Shown here in pieces: positions 53,629-62,908 of a stretch of 64,000 nucleotides of DNA. Origin of the DNA: Perkinsela sp. pyNocScin1 (taxonomy: Eukaryota > Euglenozoa > Kinetoplastea > Prokinetoplastida > Perkinselidae). The stretch is from assembly GCA_964019655.1 (NCBI GenBank), contig CAXHTR010000008.1, forward strand, positions 248,001 to 312,000. The letters are read 5' to 3'. Each line of letters begins with the position of its first letter. Positions within the stretch are counted from its first letter, which is position 1. The notes under the pieces were generated by a model. The model was not told the DNA's origin. It saw nothing but the letters and a program-made list of their open reading frames with translations, and did no database searches. Both the position numbers and the translations under genes were made by a program.

Positions 53629-54426
53629 CTACTCCATAGCATCGCAGACGATATCTGGTATTTCCATGTTGAACAAGTCGTCCTCAGGCAAGTTCGATGT
53701 CTGCGCATCTGCTGTACGCGGGGTGTTTTCATCTGAGTCCATCTTGTGTGTAAAATCTGCACCCGCTGCGCTGCTGTGTGAAATTCCGTCCGCTGATGAG
53801 TTGTAGTGTACCTTTGCAACAGCGTGCATCGTATCTGCAAGCGTGGCTCCCTCGCTTGCCGCATTGATACCGAAAGTCTCAATGTGAAGGCGTAGCAGGG
53901 GTAAAATGTCCTCTACGGGGACAAGCTGACCGCTCACGATAGTGTCCACCCACTCGAGACCCGCACCTACGTCTAGATTCTCGAGTACAAAGCTGAGCGC
54001 TTGCTGTGTGAGCGTTGCGAACGGAAAGGCCTCGGCGAACACAGACCGCATGGCTCGCAGGTGTATCACGCGCAGGTCATTTGCGCGTACAAATGCGTGC
54101 GAATCAGTATCTTTGTCGACATAGCTCGTGAGTGCTTCGAAAAGAACGCCAGCGTAAGACACCCCTGCGAGCGGTGCGAGCGCAAGAATCGCATTAATCG
54201 AGTTGCGGTAGAGCGGAAAGGAGCGTGTGTTCTTCGCCCGCTTGAGAGCGATGATGAGTGCGTGAACGAGCGCAGGTGTCCATTCGCAGAGAATGCTACG
54301 GAATATCTGTGTGCTGTCTCCGGTACTGTCCACTTGAGCGACCCAAGAGAACTCTGCAAGGCATGACAAGCCGTTCAGACTCGCATTCGTGTCAGCCTCT
54401 TGTATGCTTCGAATGATTTTTTGCAT
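53629..54426 (-). CDS. Helical protein with acidic tail, unknown
   Basis: A 265-residue protein. About 190 residues form Leu/Ala-rich helices that may be HEAT-like (P-A-L-V-H-A-L-I-I-A-L-K-R-A, S-I-N-A-I-L-A-L-A-P-L-A-G). A Ser-rich linker and a strongly acidic C-terminal tail follow (N-L-P-E-D-D-L-F-N-M-E-I-P). An acidic tail of this kind often contacts basic partners such as histones or ribosomal proteins. No known family is recognised. Confidence 0.65.
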   Translation of the reverse strand: MQKIIRSIQEADTNASLNGLSCLAEFSWVAQVDSTGDSTQIFRSILCEWTPALVHALIIALKRAKNTRSFPLYRNSINAILALAPLAGVSYAGVLFEALTSYVDKDTDSHAFVRANDLRVIHLRAMRSVFAEAFPFATLTQQALSFVLENLDVGAGLEWVDTIVSGQLVPVEDILPLLRLHIETFGINAASEGATLADTMHAVAKVHYNSSADGISHSSAAGADFTHKMDSDENTPRTADAQTSNLPEDDLFNMEIPDIVCDAME

Positions 54427-54653
54427 GCTTTATGGGTATGAATGATGCGATGTGATGCGATGGATTTTTCTAAACAGGGACTTATGTACGGCAGGTGAAT
54501 CGATCAACTATACATGGGTACGAGAAAAACGCAGAAAAAAAGATTTCGACAGCGGAAAGCCTATATCGTGCTGAAAACCGAAAATACTTACGAATACTAT
54601 ATTTTATGAGACTTTGAATCAGCTTCATTGCTTATGCTCCTATGCTATGGCGC

Positions 54654-55109
54654 TTACAATCGTCGTCCGCGGCGACCGCCCTTTCGTCGTGTGCTGTCGG
54701 TCGGGATTGGTGTTGTGTCTTCAATGCGACCAATCTTGATGCCACTTCTTGCGATGGCGCGGAGAGCACTCTGTGCACCTGGTCCGAAGGTCTTTGAGCC
54801 AACGCCACCACGAGCGCGCATGCGAATGTGAACAGCAGTGATGCCGCACTCCTTGCAGCGTGCTGCGACGTCCTGTGCGGCCTGCATGGCAGCGTACGGC
54901 GAGTTTTCGTCGCGGTCAGCCTTGACTTTCATACCACCAGTGACCTTGCAAATGGTCTCGCGGCCGCTAAGGTCGGTGACGTGGACGAAGGTATCGTTCG
55001 AGCTGGCGTAGATGTGGAGGATTCCAAAAACGTGGGTGCTGGCGTCGACGTTAGGGCCGAAGTTCTTGACTTCTTCCTTCTTGCTCTCCTTGGATGCTTT
55101 TCTTGACAT
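54654..55109 (-). CDS. Ribosomal protein uS11 (RPS14)
   Basis: A 151-residue 40S protein. Blocks typical of uS11 are [32 protein letters not shown] and [19 protein letters not shown]. The Lys/Glu-rich N-terminal extension is the usual eukaryotic feature. uS11 sits at the platform and contacts mRNA in the E site. Confidence 0.97.
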   Translation of the reverse strand: MSRKASKESKKEEVKNFGPNVDASTHVFGILHIYASSNDTFVHVTDLSGRETICKVTGGMKVKADRDENSPYAAMQAAQDVAARCKECGITAVHIRMRARGGVGSKTFGPGAQSALRAIARSGIKIGRIEDTTPIPTDSTRRKGGRRGRRL

Positions 55110-55186
55110 TGAAATCTACAAGATGAATGATAAGGATAGCCTTTTAGTTCAAAATAATAATGTCAGTAGACATGAACACACGTCGA

Positions 55187-55864
55187 TCAAAAGCTAAAGA
55201 GCGCTGTCTTGGAAAACGAAAAACCTTCCATCGAGAAGTTTGTATCCAATGTACATGGCTTTGCTTGATGAATACCCTGATCTGAAATATCTGTAATCAG
55301 CCAGCGATTGATGCTCTTGCAGTCTCGGTAGAAAAGTACCCGAAGGGATCTATTCAAAAGGTCGAGTGCGTCTTCCCGGCACGATGGCAGTCCGTGCTTT
55401 TCAATATATTCTCGAACGAGTGGGATTGCGATGTGCTGTGCGTATCCTGTTCCCGCGTACTTTCCAGTCCAATGGGTGCCGACCGTATCTACAGTTCCTA
55501 TGAATTGTTTGTTGCCATTGCCCGTCCGTGGAGAAACCCCTGCGACAACGATTGTGGAAAACAGAGGCTTCATCTCTGATCGCATGTCGTACATGTATCG
55601 TTGAAGCATAGTAAATATCTCAGCAGGGCCCGGCGATTCCCCGAGCTGAAGCTCACGCTCCCGACAGACGTCTTGCATCATAGAAACAATGTGTTGAAAA
55701 TCTGCATAACTTCCGCTTGATGCTATGGCAGTGTGCTTTCCTATCGCTACACACCGTGATACGTTGGGGATCATCGCAAGGGAGCCATATGTCACTGCGG
55801 TGTCACAAGCGATCAAGACTCCGCCATCATACTGAACTGCAAGAACGCTGCCCGTAGAAGTCAT
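55187..55864 (-). CDS. 20S proteasome subunit beta7 (PSMB4/Pre4 type)
   Basis: About 225 residues from the Met at 55864 (M-T-S-T-G-S-V-L-A). The longest frame adds 19 residues that are not family-like. It is a beta-type subunit with G-G-V-L-I-A-C-D-T-A-V-T-Y-G-S-L-A, G-S-Y-A-D-F-Q and F-I-G-T-V-D-T-V-G-T-H. The combination T-Y-G-S-L-A plus Y-A-D-F-Q points to the inactive beta7 position rather than to a catalytic subunit. There is no conserved Thr-Thr-Thr processing site. The N-terminal propeptide seems short. Confidence 0.88.
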   Translation of the reverse strand: MTSTGSVLAVQYDGGVLIACDTAVTYGSLAMIPNVSRCVAIGKHTAIASSGSYADFQHIVSMMQDVCRERELQLGESPGPAEIFTMLQRYMYDMRSEMKPLFSTIVVAGVSPRTGNGNKQFIGTVDTVGTHWTGKYAGTGYAQHIAIPLVREYIEKHGLPSCREDALDLLNRSLRVLFYRDCKSINRWLITDISDQGIHQAKPCTLDTNFSMEGFSFSKTALFSF

Positions 55865-55951
55865 CGTACAGTAAGTGAAAAAAACATGAGAGCAAGGTGA
55901 TGCCTTTGACAAAGCAGGCACGCTGGCTATTGGTTTTCAAGAGGGACAAAT

Positions 55952-56671
55952 CTACCATGCGCTACGATGCTCCTTTGAAAGCTTAAACCAGCTTGATCGA
56001 AACTTTTTATGCTGCATTTGGAGGGTAAGGGGCATCTTTGAGGCTTCAGATGTATTGAGAAAGGACATGAATTTAGAGGAACTCAGATTCTCGACCTCTG
56101 GGGAATCTATTTTACCTACTGGGGCTTTGAGCATTTTCTGATTATGGCCAAGCATTTTAACTTTCTTCTTGGTCTTCTTTTCTCTGCAAAAGTCCTTCTC
56201 TATTTCGTGCTTAGCGAGGTCTAAATGTGACCATAAGTTATTCAAATCATACCCACCGGAACTCAGCTCACGACGACACAGAGAGAGCACAATCATTTGT
56301 GCTCTTACAAATGCCTTGTACCCACTGATATGCTCGTTTTTTTCGGTCAATGCTATTTTGCGGGGTGTTGTCCGTAAGCTTTGGATTTTTCCGCTCGCAA
56401 GTTTCCTAGCGAGCAGAGCGCTCGCTTTGGATATTTCAGTGTTTGTGAGTTTTTCGAGAGAATGGAGGTTCGTGGAAAGCTTAATTTTGGATGCCAAGAT
56501 ATATGGAAGCCTTTCTTTGAAGCTCATCCCTTTCCACTGGGCGGCCAGAAGCTTTTCACGTGCGTTATCGCATCGAAGCAGGGGCATATGCCGGAGCGTG
56601 CTGAAAAGGTGATGGCGTATAAACACCGCTTCTGGGCCCACTTGAAGAACTGGTAGGTATGACTGTCGCAT
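55952..56671 (-). CDS. Basic protein, unknown, possible mitochondrial targeting
   Basis: A 239-residue protein, rich in Lys and Ser, with several in-frame Met near its start (the Met about 27 codons in, M-P-L-L-R-C, is also possible). Its outline is W-K-G-M-S-F-K-E-R-L-P-Y-I-L at about 45-60 and helical, charged segments toward the C-terminus with K-K-T-K-K-K-V-K. The W-K-x-M-S-F-K-E-R-L-P stretch loosely resembles an HMG-box opening, a weak similarity only. Function unknown. Confidence 0.6.
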   Translation of the reverse strand: MRQSYLPVLQVGPEAVFIRHHLFSTLRHMPLLRCDNAREKLLAAQWKGMSFKERLPYILASKIKLSTNLHSLEKLTNTEISKASALLARKLASGKIQSLRTTPRKIALTEKNEHISGYKAFVRAQMIVLSLCRRELSSGGYDLNNLWSHLDLAKHEIEKDFCREKKTKKKVKMLGHNQKMLKAPVGKIDSPEVENLSSSKFMSFLNTSEASKMPLTLQMQHKKFRSSWFKLSKEHRSAW

Positions 56672-56798
56672 TCAATATTGTACAAAACGCGTTCAAGAAG
56701 CATGAAAGACTGATGAAACAGAAGCAATAAAAAAGTATTATGTGACACAACCAGCAATATTAAATGTATGTTCCTTTTCTTCGCGTGAATCCCGTCGC

Positions 56799-57116
56799 TC
56801 AATCTTTCAAGGTTTCGAGATATGCGATCAGATCAAGACGATCCTTTTCTTTTTTAAGACCAGCGAAAGCCATTTTCGTTCCAGGCATGAATTTCTTTGG
56901 GTTTTCTAAATATTTGTTCAGAACTTCAGGAGTCCAAACAACACCACTGTTGCTATTCGCTTTCGAGTACACAAAGCCTGGTACGGTTCCAGATTTTCTA
57001 TTCACTATTCCGTAAAGATTCGGGCCAACACCATTAGGTGCATCCTTCTCCCTTGAGTGACACTGCGCGGCGCGTGATTTGAAGACCTTTTCACCTTTGG
57101 CTGCGTCACCAGACAT
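56799..57116 (-). CDS. Cytochrome c, single-cysteine haem attachment
   Basis: About 105 residues from the Met at 57116 ([10 protein letters not shown]). The longest frame starts at 57137. Haem binding uses R-A-A-Q-C-H-S, with one Cys in place of two, followed by [10 protein letters not shown] and the Met80 ligand in P-G-T-K-M-A-F-A-G. It carries electrons from complex III to complex IV in the intermembrane space. This A-A-Q-C-H form is known from Euglena and trypanosomatids. It probably requires a non-standard haem-attachment route, because the ordinary lyase prefers two cysteines. Confidence 0.96.
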   Translation of the reverse strand: MSGDAAKGEKVFKSRAAQCHSREKDAPNGVGPNLYGIVNRKSGTVPGFVYSKANSNSGVVWTPEVLNKYLENPKKFMPGTKMAFAGLKKEKDRLDLIAYLETLKD

Positions 57117-57188
57117 CTTTATTTGTATAGATTCCAAGACAAAAGGTACATGAACGAGGAATAAGCGCAGATAAACAATATCACATCG

Positions 57189-58244
57189 CTACGCACTCAT
57201 CCTTTTCGTAAGATATGTGGACAATTTATCTTGAAAGAGGAACAGAAGAGAATGATTCATCACACTCTGTACTATTTTAGACTCAAGACCGCGATAGAGT
57301 GCACAGTAACCGTCTTTCGCGATAATATGCCTCCACACACCGAGTACGGAGGAACTTGGACCCTTTTCGAGCTCGAACGAGAGTCGCCTGTCGCATCTGT
57401 CTGAAGTGTCGTTATCCTGTGCTTTTGTAGATTTCGATACTGATGTTGAGCTTTTTTCATATGCTCCGTATTGCATGACGTTTCGGGCCACAAGATACGG
57501 ATAGGTGAGTAGAGTTGCAGCTATTTTACCGATAGCACTGAAGAAAAACACTTCAATGCCAGTGAGTTTTGCTCTGCTTTGATCGACGGTCATACCGCGT
57601 GCAGCCAAAGCAGATCTTTTAAATGCTTCGTACACTGTATAAGCAACAACGGGGTTAAGCACAAGCATGTATGAGGGAAGCAGGCCTTGGAACAGAGACC
57701 GAACTCCACTCTGCTCGATTATGCGAAGCATACTTCGAAAGGTGCCTGTTTGTGAGCTATCGATTGCCTTCTTAGTGTTCAAAACCCAAAATGGTTGTGA
57801 CACGGTAGCTCCAAGCATACCTGAAAGTGTCGAGCAGATAAAATCAGTAATAAGTGTAGCATCATCGGAGTATCTCCTCAGTAAGATTTTAGAGTAGGAA
57901 TATGCATAATAGTAAGTGTACTGAATGATAAGCTGGGCGAGTATAGCTGATGTGATGCCTGAATACCACTGCTGGATAGCATTGAGAATTCTTTCGAGCA
58001 AGTGGACAAGTTTCTTCCATAGAAATGGAATATTTTTGGAATTTCTGCAATCTTTGGGATGAGGACGTACATGCATTTCTGCTATTGTGCTTGACCCACC
58101 GCTCCTACAGAGCTGCATTCGCATCGAAAGAAGTGACATAGGGTACGTGATAAAAAGTGCTATAGACCCTCCCAGCGCCCCTGCGATTGCGTGAACGGCA
58201 GGCTCACCCAAAGTTCTTTCAGAGTTGACTCTACACGAAGTCAT
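57189..58244 (-). CDS. Mitochondrial-carrier family protein, peroxisomal/glycosomal PMP34-like
   Basis: About 351 residues from the Met at 58244 (M-T-S-C-R-V-N-S-E-R). The longest frame starts at 58319. It has three carrier repeats with diverged signatures: Y-P-M-S-L-L-S-M-R-M-Q near residue 35, Q-P-F-W-V-L-N-T-K-K near 155 and Y-P-Y-L-V-A-R-N-V-M-Q near 245. The second, P-x-W-V-x-N-T, is typical of the peroxisomal PMP34/ANT1-type group that exchanges ATP, CoA or NAD. An extended Ser-rich loop sits before the third repeat. Together with the two PEX11-like genes it suggests glycosomes. The transported substrate is unknown. Confidence 0.8.
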   Translation of the reverse strand: MTSCRVNSERTLGEPAVHAIAGALGGSIALFITYPMSLLSMRMQLCRSGGSSTIAEMHVRPHPKDCRNSKNIPFLWKKLVHLLERILNAIQQWYSGITSAILAQLIIQYTYYYAYSYSKILLRRYSDDATLITDFICSTLSGMLGATVSQPFWVLNTKKAIDSSQTGTFRSMLRIIEQSGVRSLFQGLLPSYMLVLNPVVAYTVYEAFKRSALAARGMTVDQSRAKLTGIEVFFFSAIGKIAATLLTYPYLVARNVMQYGAYEKSSTSVSKSTKAQDNDTSDRCDRRLSFELEKGPSSSVLGVWRHIIAKDGYCALYRGLESKIVQSVMNHSLLFLFQDKLSTYLTKRMSA

Positions 58245-58453
58245 TAGAAGGCTAGCTAAAAAATATAAGGAGGACCATATCTCATTTCCGGAGTAGAACG
58301 GAAGAAAAAGAAGTTCCATATTACTGGCGCTGTTCAGTGAGTTATACTATATTCGTCGACCAGATACTTGATAGCGCAAGAAAATATCAAAAAGATGATA
58401 CGCGAATAAACAGCGGTCACGTGTAGCATATCGATTTATATCTTTGGGAATAT

Positions 58454-58795
58454 TTATTCTCGCCCAAAGTCTTTCTTCCACGACAGATGATGTTTCTTAT
58501 GAGTTTTTCTTGATTCATACTTCTCTTTCCGCATGTGATCTAGGATGAGCATCTGGTGCAGGTCTGCTAAAAAGCTTGTCGTTATCGCTAGGTGGTCAGC
58601 CAAGCATGCTAAAAAAGCCGAGTTTTTCATGGATAGCTCGAGAGGTGCCTTTGGGCCCGTAGCGTCGTACTTGATTGAAGAATCAGAGGTAATTTGAGAA
58701 TCACGGACAATATCCAGCAGCTTTTGCGTGGATTCTGCAAGCTCTACAATTTCATGGCGGAGCATTATAACGTGAAAAATCAATTCACGAGACAA
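58454..58795 (-). CDS. Small coiled protein, unknown
   Basis: A 113-residue protein. It begins M-S-R-E-L-I-F-H-V-I-M-L-R-H-E-I-V-E-L-A, so a later start at the eleventh codon is also plausible. It continues with helical, polar segments and a very basic tail (R-K-T-H-K-K-H-H-L-S-W-K-K). Leu-heptad spacing suggests a short coiled coil (L-A-E-S-T-Q-K-L-L-D-I-V). No family is recognised. Confidence 0.55.
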   Translation of the reverse strand: MSRELIFHVIMLRHEIVELAESTQKLLDIVRDSQITSDSSIKYDATGPKAPLELSMKNSAFLACLADHLAITTSFLADLHQMLILDHMRKEKYESRKTHKKHHLSWKKDFGRE

Positions 58796-58829
58796 TAATC
58801 AAAAGCAATCGACAAAATCATTGTATCGA

Positions 58830-60152
58830 TCAATAAGATTGTGTGGCACATGGTTCGTTGGCGAGCACTGGCATCTGGATTTGAATGCTCGGAATATCTT
58901 CATGCTTCGAAACTCTCTTCTGACACTTCAATAACACTTTCGGGAGATAGTTATTATAGCCACGCTTGTCAAGATTGTGTCCTCGAATAAAAAATTTCCA
59001 TGACGGAGCTGGCTTAGGAAGAACATTTGGTATTGGAGTAAGCCTGTGCATATCTACTTGTAGCTCTGGCTTCAATTGGATTTTGCCTGGATCACTTTTA
59101 CTGGATTTCTGAGAATTTTTCAAGATAGAGGGAAAAACTTTACGTGGACGGACATGCCATGCAATTTCTCCAGCAATATACGGAAGGCGGCCCCTGAAAT
59201 CTGACCATATTGGAAGAGTTTCTTTTACAATCTTTTGAATGTAGTGATGTACCACTTCAATCATGATAGCTTCAACAGCATGGTGAGTAAGAACATGTAC
59301 CACAAGAGTATCACTCGGAGGAAAGAGTGCATTATTAAATGCCCGGTCAGTTGCTCGAGACTTCCCGACAAACCAGCTCATCTCACCGCACATCGCTATC
59401 AGCAATGCGCGCTTCATCACTTGCGTAAGCTTGTGTGTTCGACGCTGCGGATGAGGAAGCAGAGAATTTAGCTGGAGGGTATCGTACATAGCAGACATAG
59501 CCGGAAAGTCCATGACAGAATCAGTGAGGGCTTTAATTTCACCTGCTGTAGCTCTAAGAAAGATGCGACTAAACCGATCTATGACCGAGCTACGTAAAAT
59601 AGCTTCTCCCGCCAATAAGCATTTAGCAAACTCAACTGGTCGTGCCCAGTGCATTTTCTCCTCAACCCATCTATACACAGAGTATAAAATCACATTATTT
59701 TGGTGCAAGAATTTGATTACGTCATGCAGGCGTTGCCTCCTTTTGCTGTCTTTCTTTACATCAAAATCTTTGATTAACGCCACGTCGTAATGTAAAAAGT
59801 GCCACAAGTTTTTTACTAATGATAAGTATTTTTCTGGTGAGCTTATATGCCGGCAGATGGCATATCGTGCCTGATGACTGCTAAGGTTCATGTGTGTCAG
59901 CCAGTCGACCACCGGTTCAGCACAAACAGCACACATTCCTTTCGCCCAGGAGCGGGAGAAATAAAATCTCCTTTCATCAGGCGACATATCTTTGATAGAT
60001 ATTTCTCCAAACTCGAGTGAACCGTCGCAATCATCTTCAGCAACTCTTCCACTCGGTTGTACATATGTTGGTTCTGCAAGCCCTTGTATCGTATGCATGT
60101 AAGACAGATGCTTACGCGCATGCGCTGTGAACAGTATGCGTTGTATTTTCAT
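58830..60152 (-). CDS. Putative mitochondrial protein with zinc-finger-like motif
   Basis: About 440 residues from the Met at 60152 (M-K-I-Q-R-I-L-F-T-A-H-A-R-K-H), a good mitochondrial presequence. Ten extra residues precede it in the longest frame. About residues 70-105 contain C-A-V-C-A-E-P-V-V-D-W-L-T-H-M and S-S-H-Q-A-R-Y-A-I-C, a C2H2- or CCHH-like metal site. The rest is helical. The C-terminus is proline-rich with a basic stretch (K-V-L-L-K-C-Q-K-R). This resembles kinetoplastid-specific mitoribosomal proteins in style. No homologue can be named from sequence alone. Confidence 0.65.
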   Translation of the reverse strand: MKIQRILFTAHARKHLSYMHTIQGLAEPTYVQPSGRVAEDDCDGSLEFGEISIKDMSPDERRFYFSRSWAKGMCAVCAEPVVDWLTHMNLSSHQARYAICRHISSPEKYLSLVKNLWHFLHYDVALIKDFDVKKDSKRRQRLHDVIKFLHQNNVILYSVYRWVEEKMHWARPVEFAKCLLAGEAILRSSVIDRFSRIFLRATAGEIKALTDSVMDFPAMSAMYDTLQLNSLLPHPQRRTHKLTQVMKRALLIAMCGEMSWFVGKSRATDRAFNNALFPPSDTLVVHVLTHHAVEAIMIEVVHHYIQKIVKETLPIWSDFRGRLPYIAGEIAWHVRPRKVFPSILKNSQKSSKSDPGKIQLKPELQVDMHRLTPIPNVLPKPAPSWKFFIRGHNLDKRGYNNYLPKVLLKCQKRVSKHEDIPSIQIQMPVLANEPCATQSY

Positions 60153-60971
60153 TGTAAAACTGATAAAGTACGCAACTTTCATTCCGAATAATTTCAGATT
60201 AGTATCTCACTTAAATCAACGTATGAATCATAAGCTTATTTTTTAGAAACACAACCCTAAGGAAAGATAACCGCTGAAAATTGAAGATTCCGTCATCCAC
60301 CTTCTCACGGGATTTTTTAGAAAGCTAATGAAAATTGCATTTCATAACAGGAAATAAAAAGCAGCACGTGTGCCTTTGTTCACTAAGTAGTGAATTGTGC
60401 GCCTCAGGCATCAATTATGCTTCTATGAGCTACGAATGGCATAGTTGAAATTACTAGAAATGCACACGATCTCTGTATATAATATGTTTTCAACATGGGA
60501 TCAAAATTCTACACGCTAACCTCGGTAAAAGCTGCATTTGCACTGAAGGGCGTAATTTTCGCTAGGAAGTAAAAATTCATAGTAATAGGAGACAACGCGG
60601 ACAAGCATTTGAGAATCTTATTGCACTATTTCTGATGTGGTATTTCTCTTTCGCCCGACCTCTGATAAGAATTTTTCTTCCACCCGAAACCTTCGTTCAT
60701 TTTCGCAAACAATGGTTCACCTTCACAGCGCTGACGAGAGTAATTGTGTTACAGTGGATGAAACCTTTCAATACCACCTGCTAGTTTAGTTCAGTAATCA
60801 CATGATCCGAATAACACTCATAATAGGTGAGTATACCACGATAAGAAATTGTGCGCTAGATTCAAAAATATTAGTTCACTCTAAGTCTGAATACGAATTG
60901 AAAAAAAATCAGCTTTCCCTGCTACTTCCGGTTCCGCTGCTGATACGTTCTCCTTTCCCCCGTTTTTAAGG
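60153..60971. promoter_or_regulatory. Divergent strand-switch region, putative transcription start
   Basis: This A+T-rich, 0.8-kb region lies between minus-strand genes ending near 60150 and plus-strand genes starting at 60972. It contains no ORF over about 30 codons with protein character, no tRNA and no clear repeat. A run of A and a pyrimidine-rich tract (about 60897-60967, ending in TTTTTAAG) precede the first plus-strand ATG and fit a trans-splice acceptor. Bidirectional transcription start is inferred from gene orientation. Confidence 0.5.
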
Positions 60972-61397
60972 ATGCATTTAGTAGATGATGTAGATATATT
61001 AGCCTTATCATGTTTTAAATCCGTAGCACACAAACTTTTGTTAACTTACTATTCAATGCTTAGTAGAATCTTGGAAAGTAGGGTCTTCAAAGGGCTCCAA
61101 AGTAACTTGAGCGCAATTTACGACCAATTAGTAAGCTTATTGTGGCCGTTGTACAGCTCTGGGATAGTTGTTGGGGCAGTATGCGTCGTAGCGTCTGTGT
61201 ATGAAAAGAGTATATTAGTAAATCTGACGAGCATTTCGAATTCAACGTTTCTACAAGATCAGCCAGAGAACGAGATAAAGCAGGCGGGGGAGCTCATGGA
61301 GTCTATGGCAACTAATGAAATTAAGCGATATGTAAACGACTTATCGAAGCAAGATTTCGATGAACTCCGAGTAGCACGTAACGAAATGATGGCTTAA
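60972..61397 (+). CDS. Small helical membrane-associated protein, unknown
   Basis: A 141-residue protein with an acidic start (M-H-L-V-D-D-V-D-I-L), then a hydrophobic stretch L-L-W-P-L-Y-S-S-G-I-V-V-G-A-V-C-V-V-A near 58-75 that could be one membrane span. A charged helical C-terminal half follows (S-K-Q-D-F-D-E-L-R-V-A-R-N-E). The pyrimidine tract just before the ATG supports the start. No family is recognised. Confidence 0.6.
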   Translation: MHLVDDVDILALSCFKSVAHKLLLTYYSMLSRILESRVFKGLQSNLSAIYDQLVSLLWPLYSSGIVVGAVCVVASVYEKSILVNLTSISNSTFLQDQPENEIKQAGELMESMATNEIKRYVNDLSKQDFDELRVARNEMMA

Positions 61398-61466
61398 CTT
61401 CGATTGAGTGTATTTTTTATAGAAAACCTATTCTTTTCTCATTAATTTCGTTTGCAATAAAGCTGA

Positions 61467-62405
61467 ATGATAACCAATAGTCAGAACTCGTGCTTGAGCG
61501 CTGACCTGCAAATGGATCGTGTCGACAAGATTATCACCGAGCTTCTGAGTATTAGAGGGGGTCGACCAGGAAAGTGTGTAAATTTATCGTTTGATGACCT
61601 AAAGTTCCTTGTCCTGTCGAGTCGCGAAATATTCCTACGCCAACCGACGCTCATTCGAGCTTCATGTCCCATTAAAATATGTGGAGATTTGCACGGACAA
61701 TACAGTGACTTGATACGAATGTTCGATGTAGCCGGGTATCCTGGAGATAATTCGTTCTTATTTCTCGGAGACTATGTCGATCGTGGCCGGCAATCCATCG
61801 AAACCATTGCCCTGCTTTTGGCGTACAAGATAAAGTACCCAGAAAGCATTTTTCTATTGCGCGGAAACCATGAAAGCTCATCAATCAATCGTATTTATGG
61901 GTTCTACGATGAGTGCAAGAGAAGATATAGCACCCTGCTGTGGAAATATTTTACTGATACATTCAATTGTATGCCCATTGCTGCAGTTGTGGGAGAGCGT
62001 ATACTATGTATGCATGGTGGAATCTCCCCTGAGCTTACATCGCTCATTAAAATTGAAGAAATCAAACGCCCAGCGGAAATACCCGATTCTGGCCTATTTT
62101 GTGATATTCTGTGGTCAGATCCACAAGAGGGAATATTCGGTTGGGGTGAAAACGATCGAGGAGTCAGTGTAACATTCGGAGAGAATATCGTATCTGAATT
62201 TTGTGCCAAACATGATCTCGATCTTATTTGTCGAGCGCATCAAGTTGTCGAAGAAGGGTATCAGTTTTTTAGTAAAAGACGGCTAGTGACAATCTTCACA
62301 GCCCCAAATTACTGTGGTGAGTTTGATAATGCTGCAGCCGTTATGTCTGTTGATGAGAATATGATATGCTCCTTTCACATCTTAAAGCCACTAGGTTGGT
62401 ATTGA
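61467..62405 (+). CDS. Serine/threonine phosphatase PP1 catalytic subunit
   Basis: A 312-residue metallophosphatase with the PP1 motifs G-D-L-H-G-Q-Y, G-D-Y-V-D-R-G, L-R-G-N-H-E and H-G-G, and the C-terminal [10 protein letters not shown]. The signature I-C-G-D-L-H-G plus [10 protein letters not shown] fits PP1 rather than PP2A. The tail is short, lacking the 15-20 residue extension of animal PP1. An alternative start is the Met at codon 16 (M-D-R-V-D-K), which is closer to the family's usual beginning. Confidence 0.95.
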   Translation: MITNSQNSCLSADLQMDRVDKIITELLSIRGGRPGKCVNLSFDDLKFLVLSSREIFLRQPTLIRASCPIKICGDLHGQYSDLIRMFDVAGYPGDNSFLFLGDYVDRGRQSIETIALLLAYKIKYPESIFLLRGNHESSSINRIYGFYDECKRRYSTLLWKYFTDTFNCMPIAAVVGERILCMHGGISPELTSLIKIEEIKRPAEIPDSGLFCDILWSDPQEGIFGWGENDRGVSVTFGENIVSEFCAKHDLDLICRAHQVVEEGYQFFSKRRLVTIFTAPNYCGEFDNAAAVMSVDENMICSFHILKPLGWY

Positions 62406-62478
62406 GTGATGGGTTATGACCATGTTGTGTGCTTCACATTCATCTTATGTGGAACTTTGTTTTTTGAATTCACCAACA

Positions 62479-62829
62479 ATGGAAAGGGTGCTCGTAGCAA
62501 ATTTACCTCCAATGACTCAAGAAGATCTCGCAAGATTTGAGAAAGAAGGGGGAAAATGGGGAGAGCAGAGGTCTATCCGAAGAAATCAGCTGAAATGTGC
62601 TGTAGCTGGATCAGCTGGCCTCGGTATACCTACTGCCATATATGCTATGCTATTCCGACGTAACACGAGACTCGTTGGAGTGAGCATGTTTGTTTTAGCT
62701 TCTGTCACTGGTACGGTTTTGGGGAATTATGTAGGAACAGTCAAATTCCCGAGTATAGCAAGCAATAGTGAAACAACTATGATGCGTCGCCTATGGTGGG
62801 CTCAGAAGTGTATGAGCACCGAGAAATGA
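62479..62829 (+). CDS. Small two-span membrane protein, unknown
   Basis: About 116 residues from the Met at 62479 (M-E-R-V-L-V-A-N-L-P). The longest frame starts at 62416. After an N-terminal polar part (E-D-L-A-R-F-E-K-E-G-G-K-W-G) there are two hydrophobic spans, A-V-A-G-S-A-G-L-G-I-P-T-A-I and V-S-M-F-V-L-A-S-V-T-G-T-V-L-G, joined by a basic loop (F-R-R-N-T-R). The size and two-span layout resemble COX20-like assembly factors, but no specific residue supports that. Confidence 0.6.
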   Translation: MERVLVANLPPMTQEDLARFEKEGGKWGEQRSIRRNQLKCAVAGSAGLGIPTAIYAMLFRRNTRLVGVSMFVLASVTGTVLGNYVGTVKFPSIASNSETTMMRRLWWAQKCMSTEK

Positions 62830-62908
62830 CTCCAAATATGTGATCCATTGCTTCTTTTTTGTGCTTTCACGCTTGCAATTACTTTATTTTGTAGTCCAAA
62901 TAGTAGTC

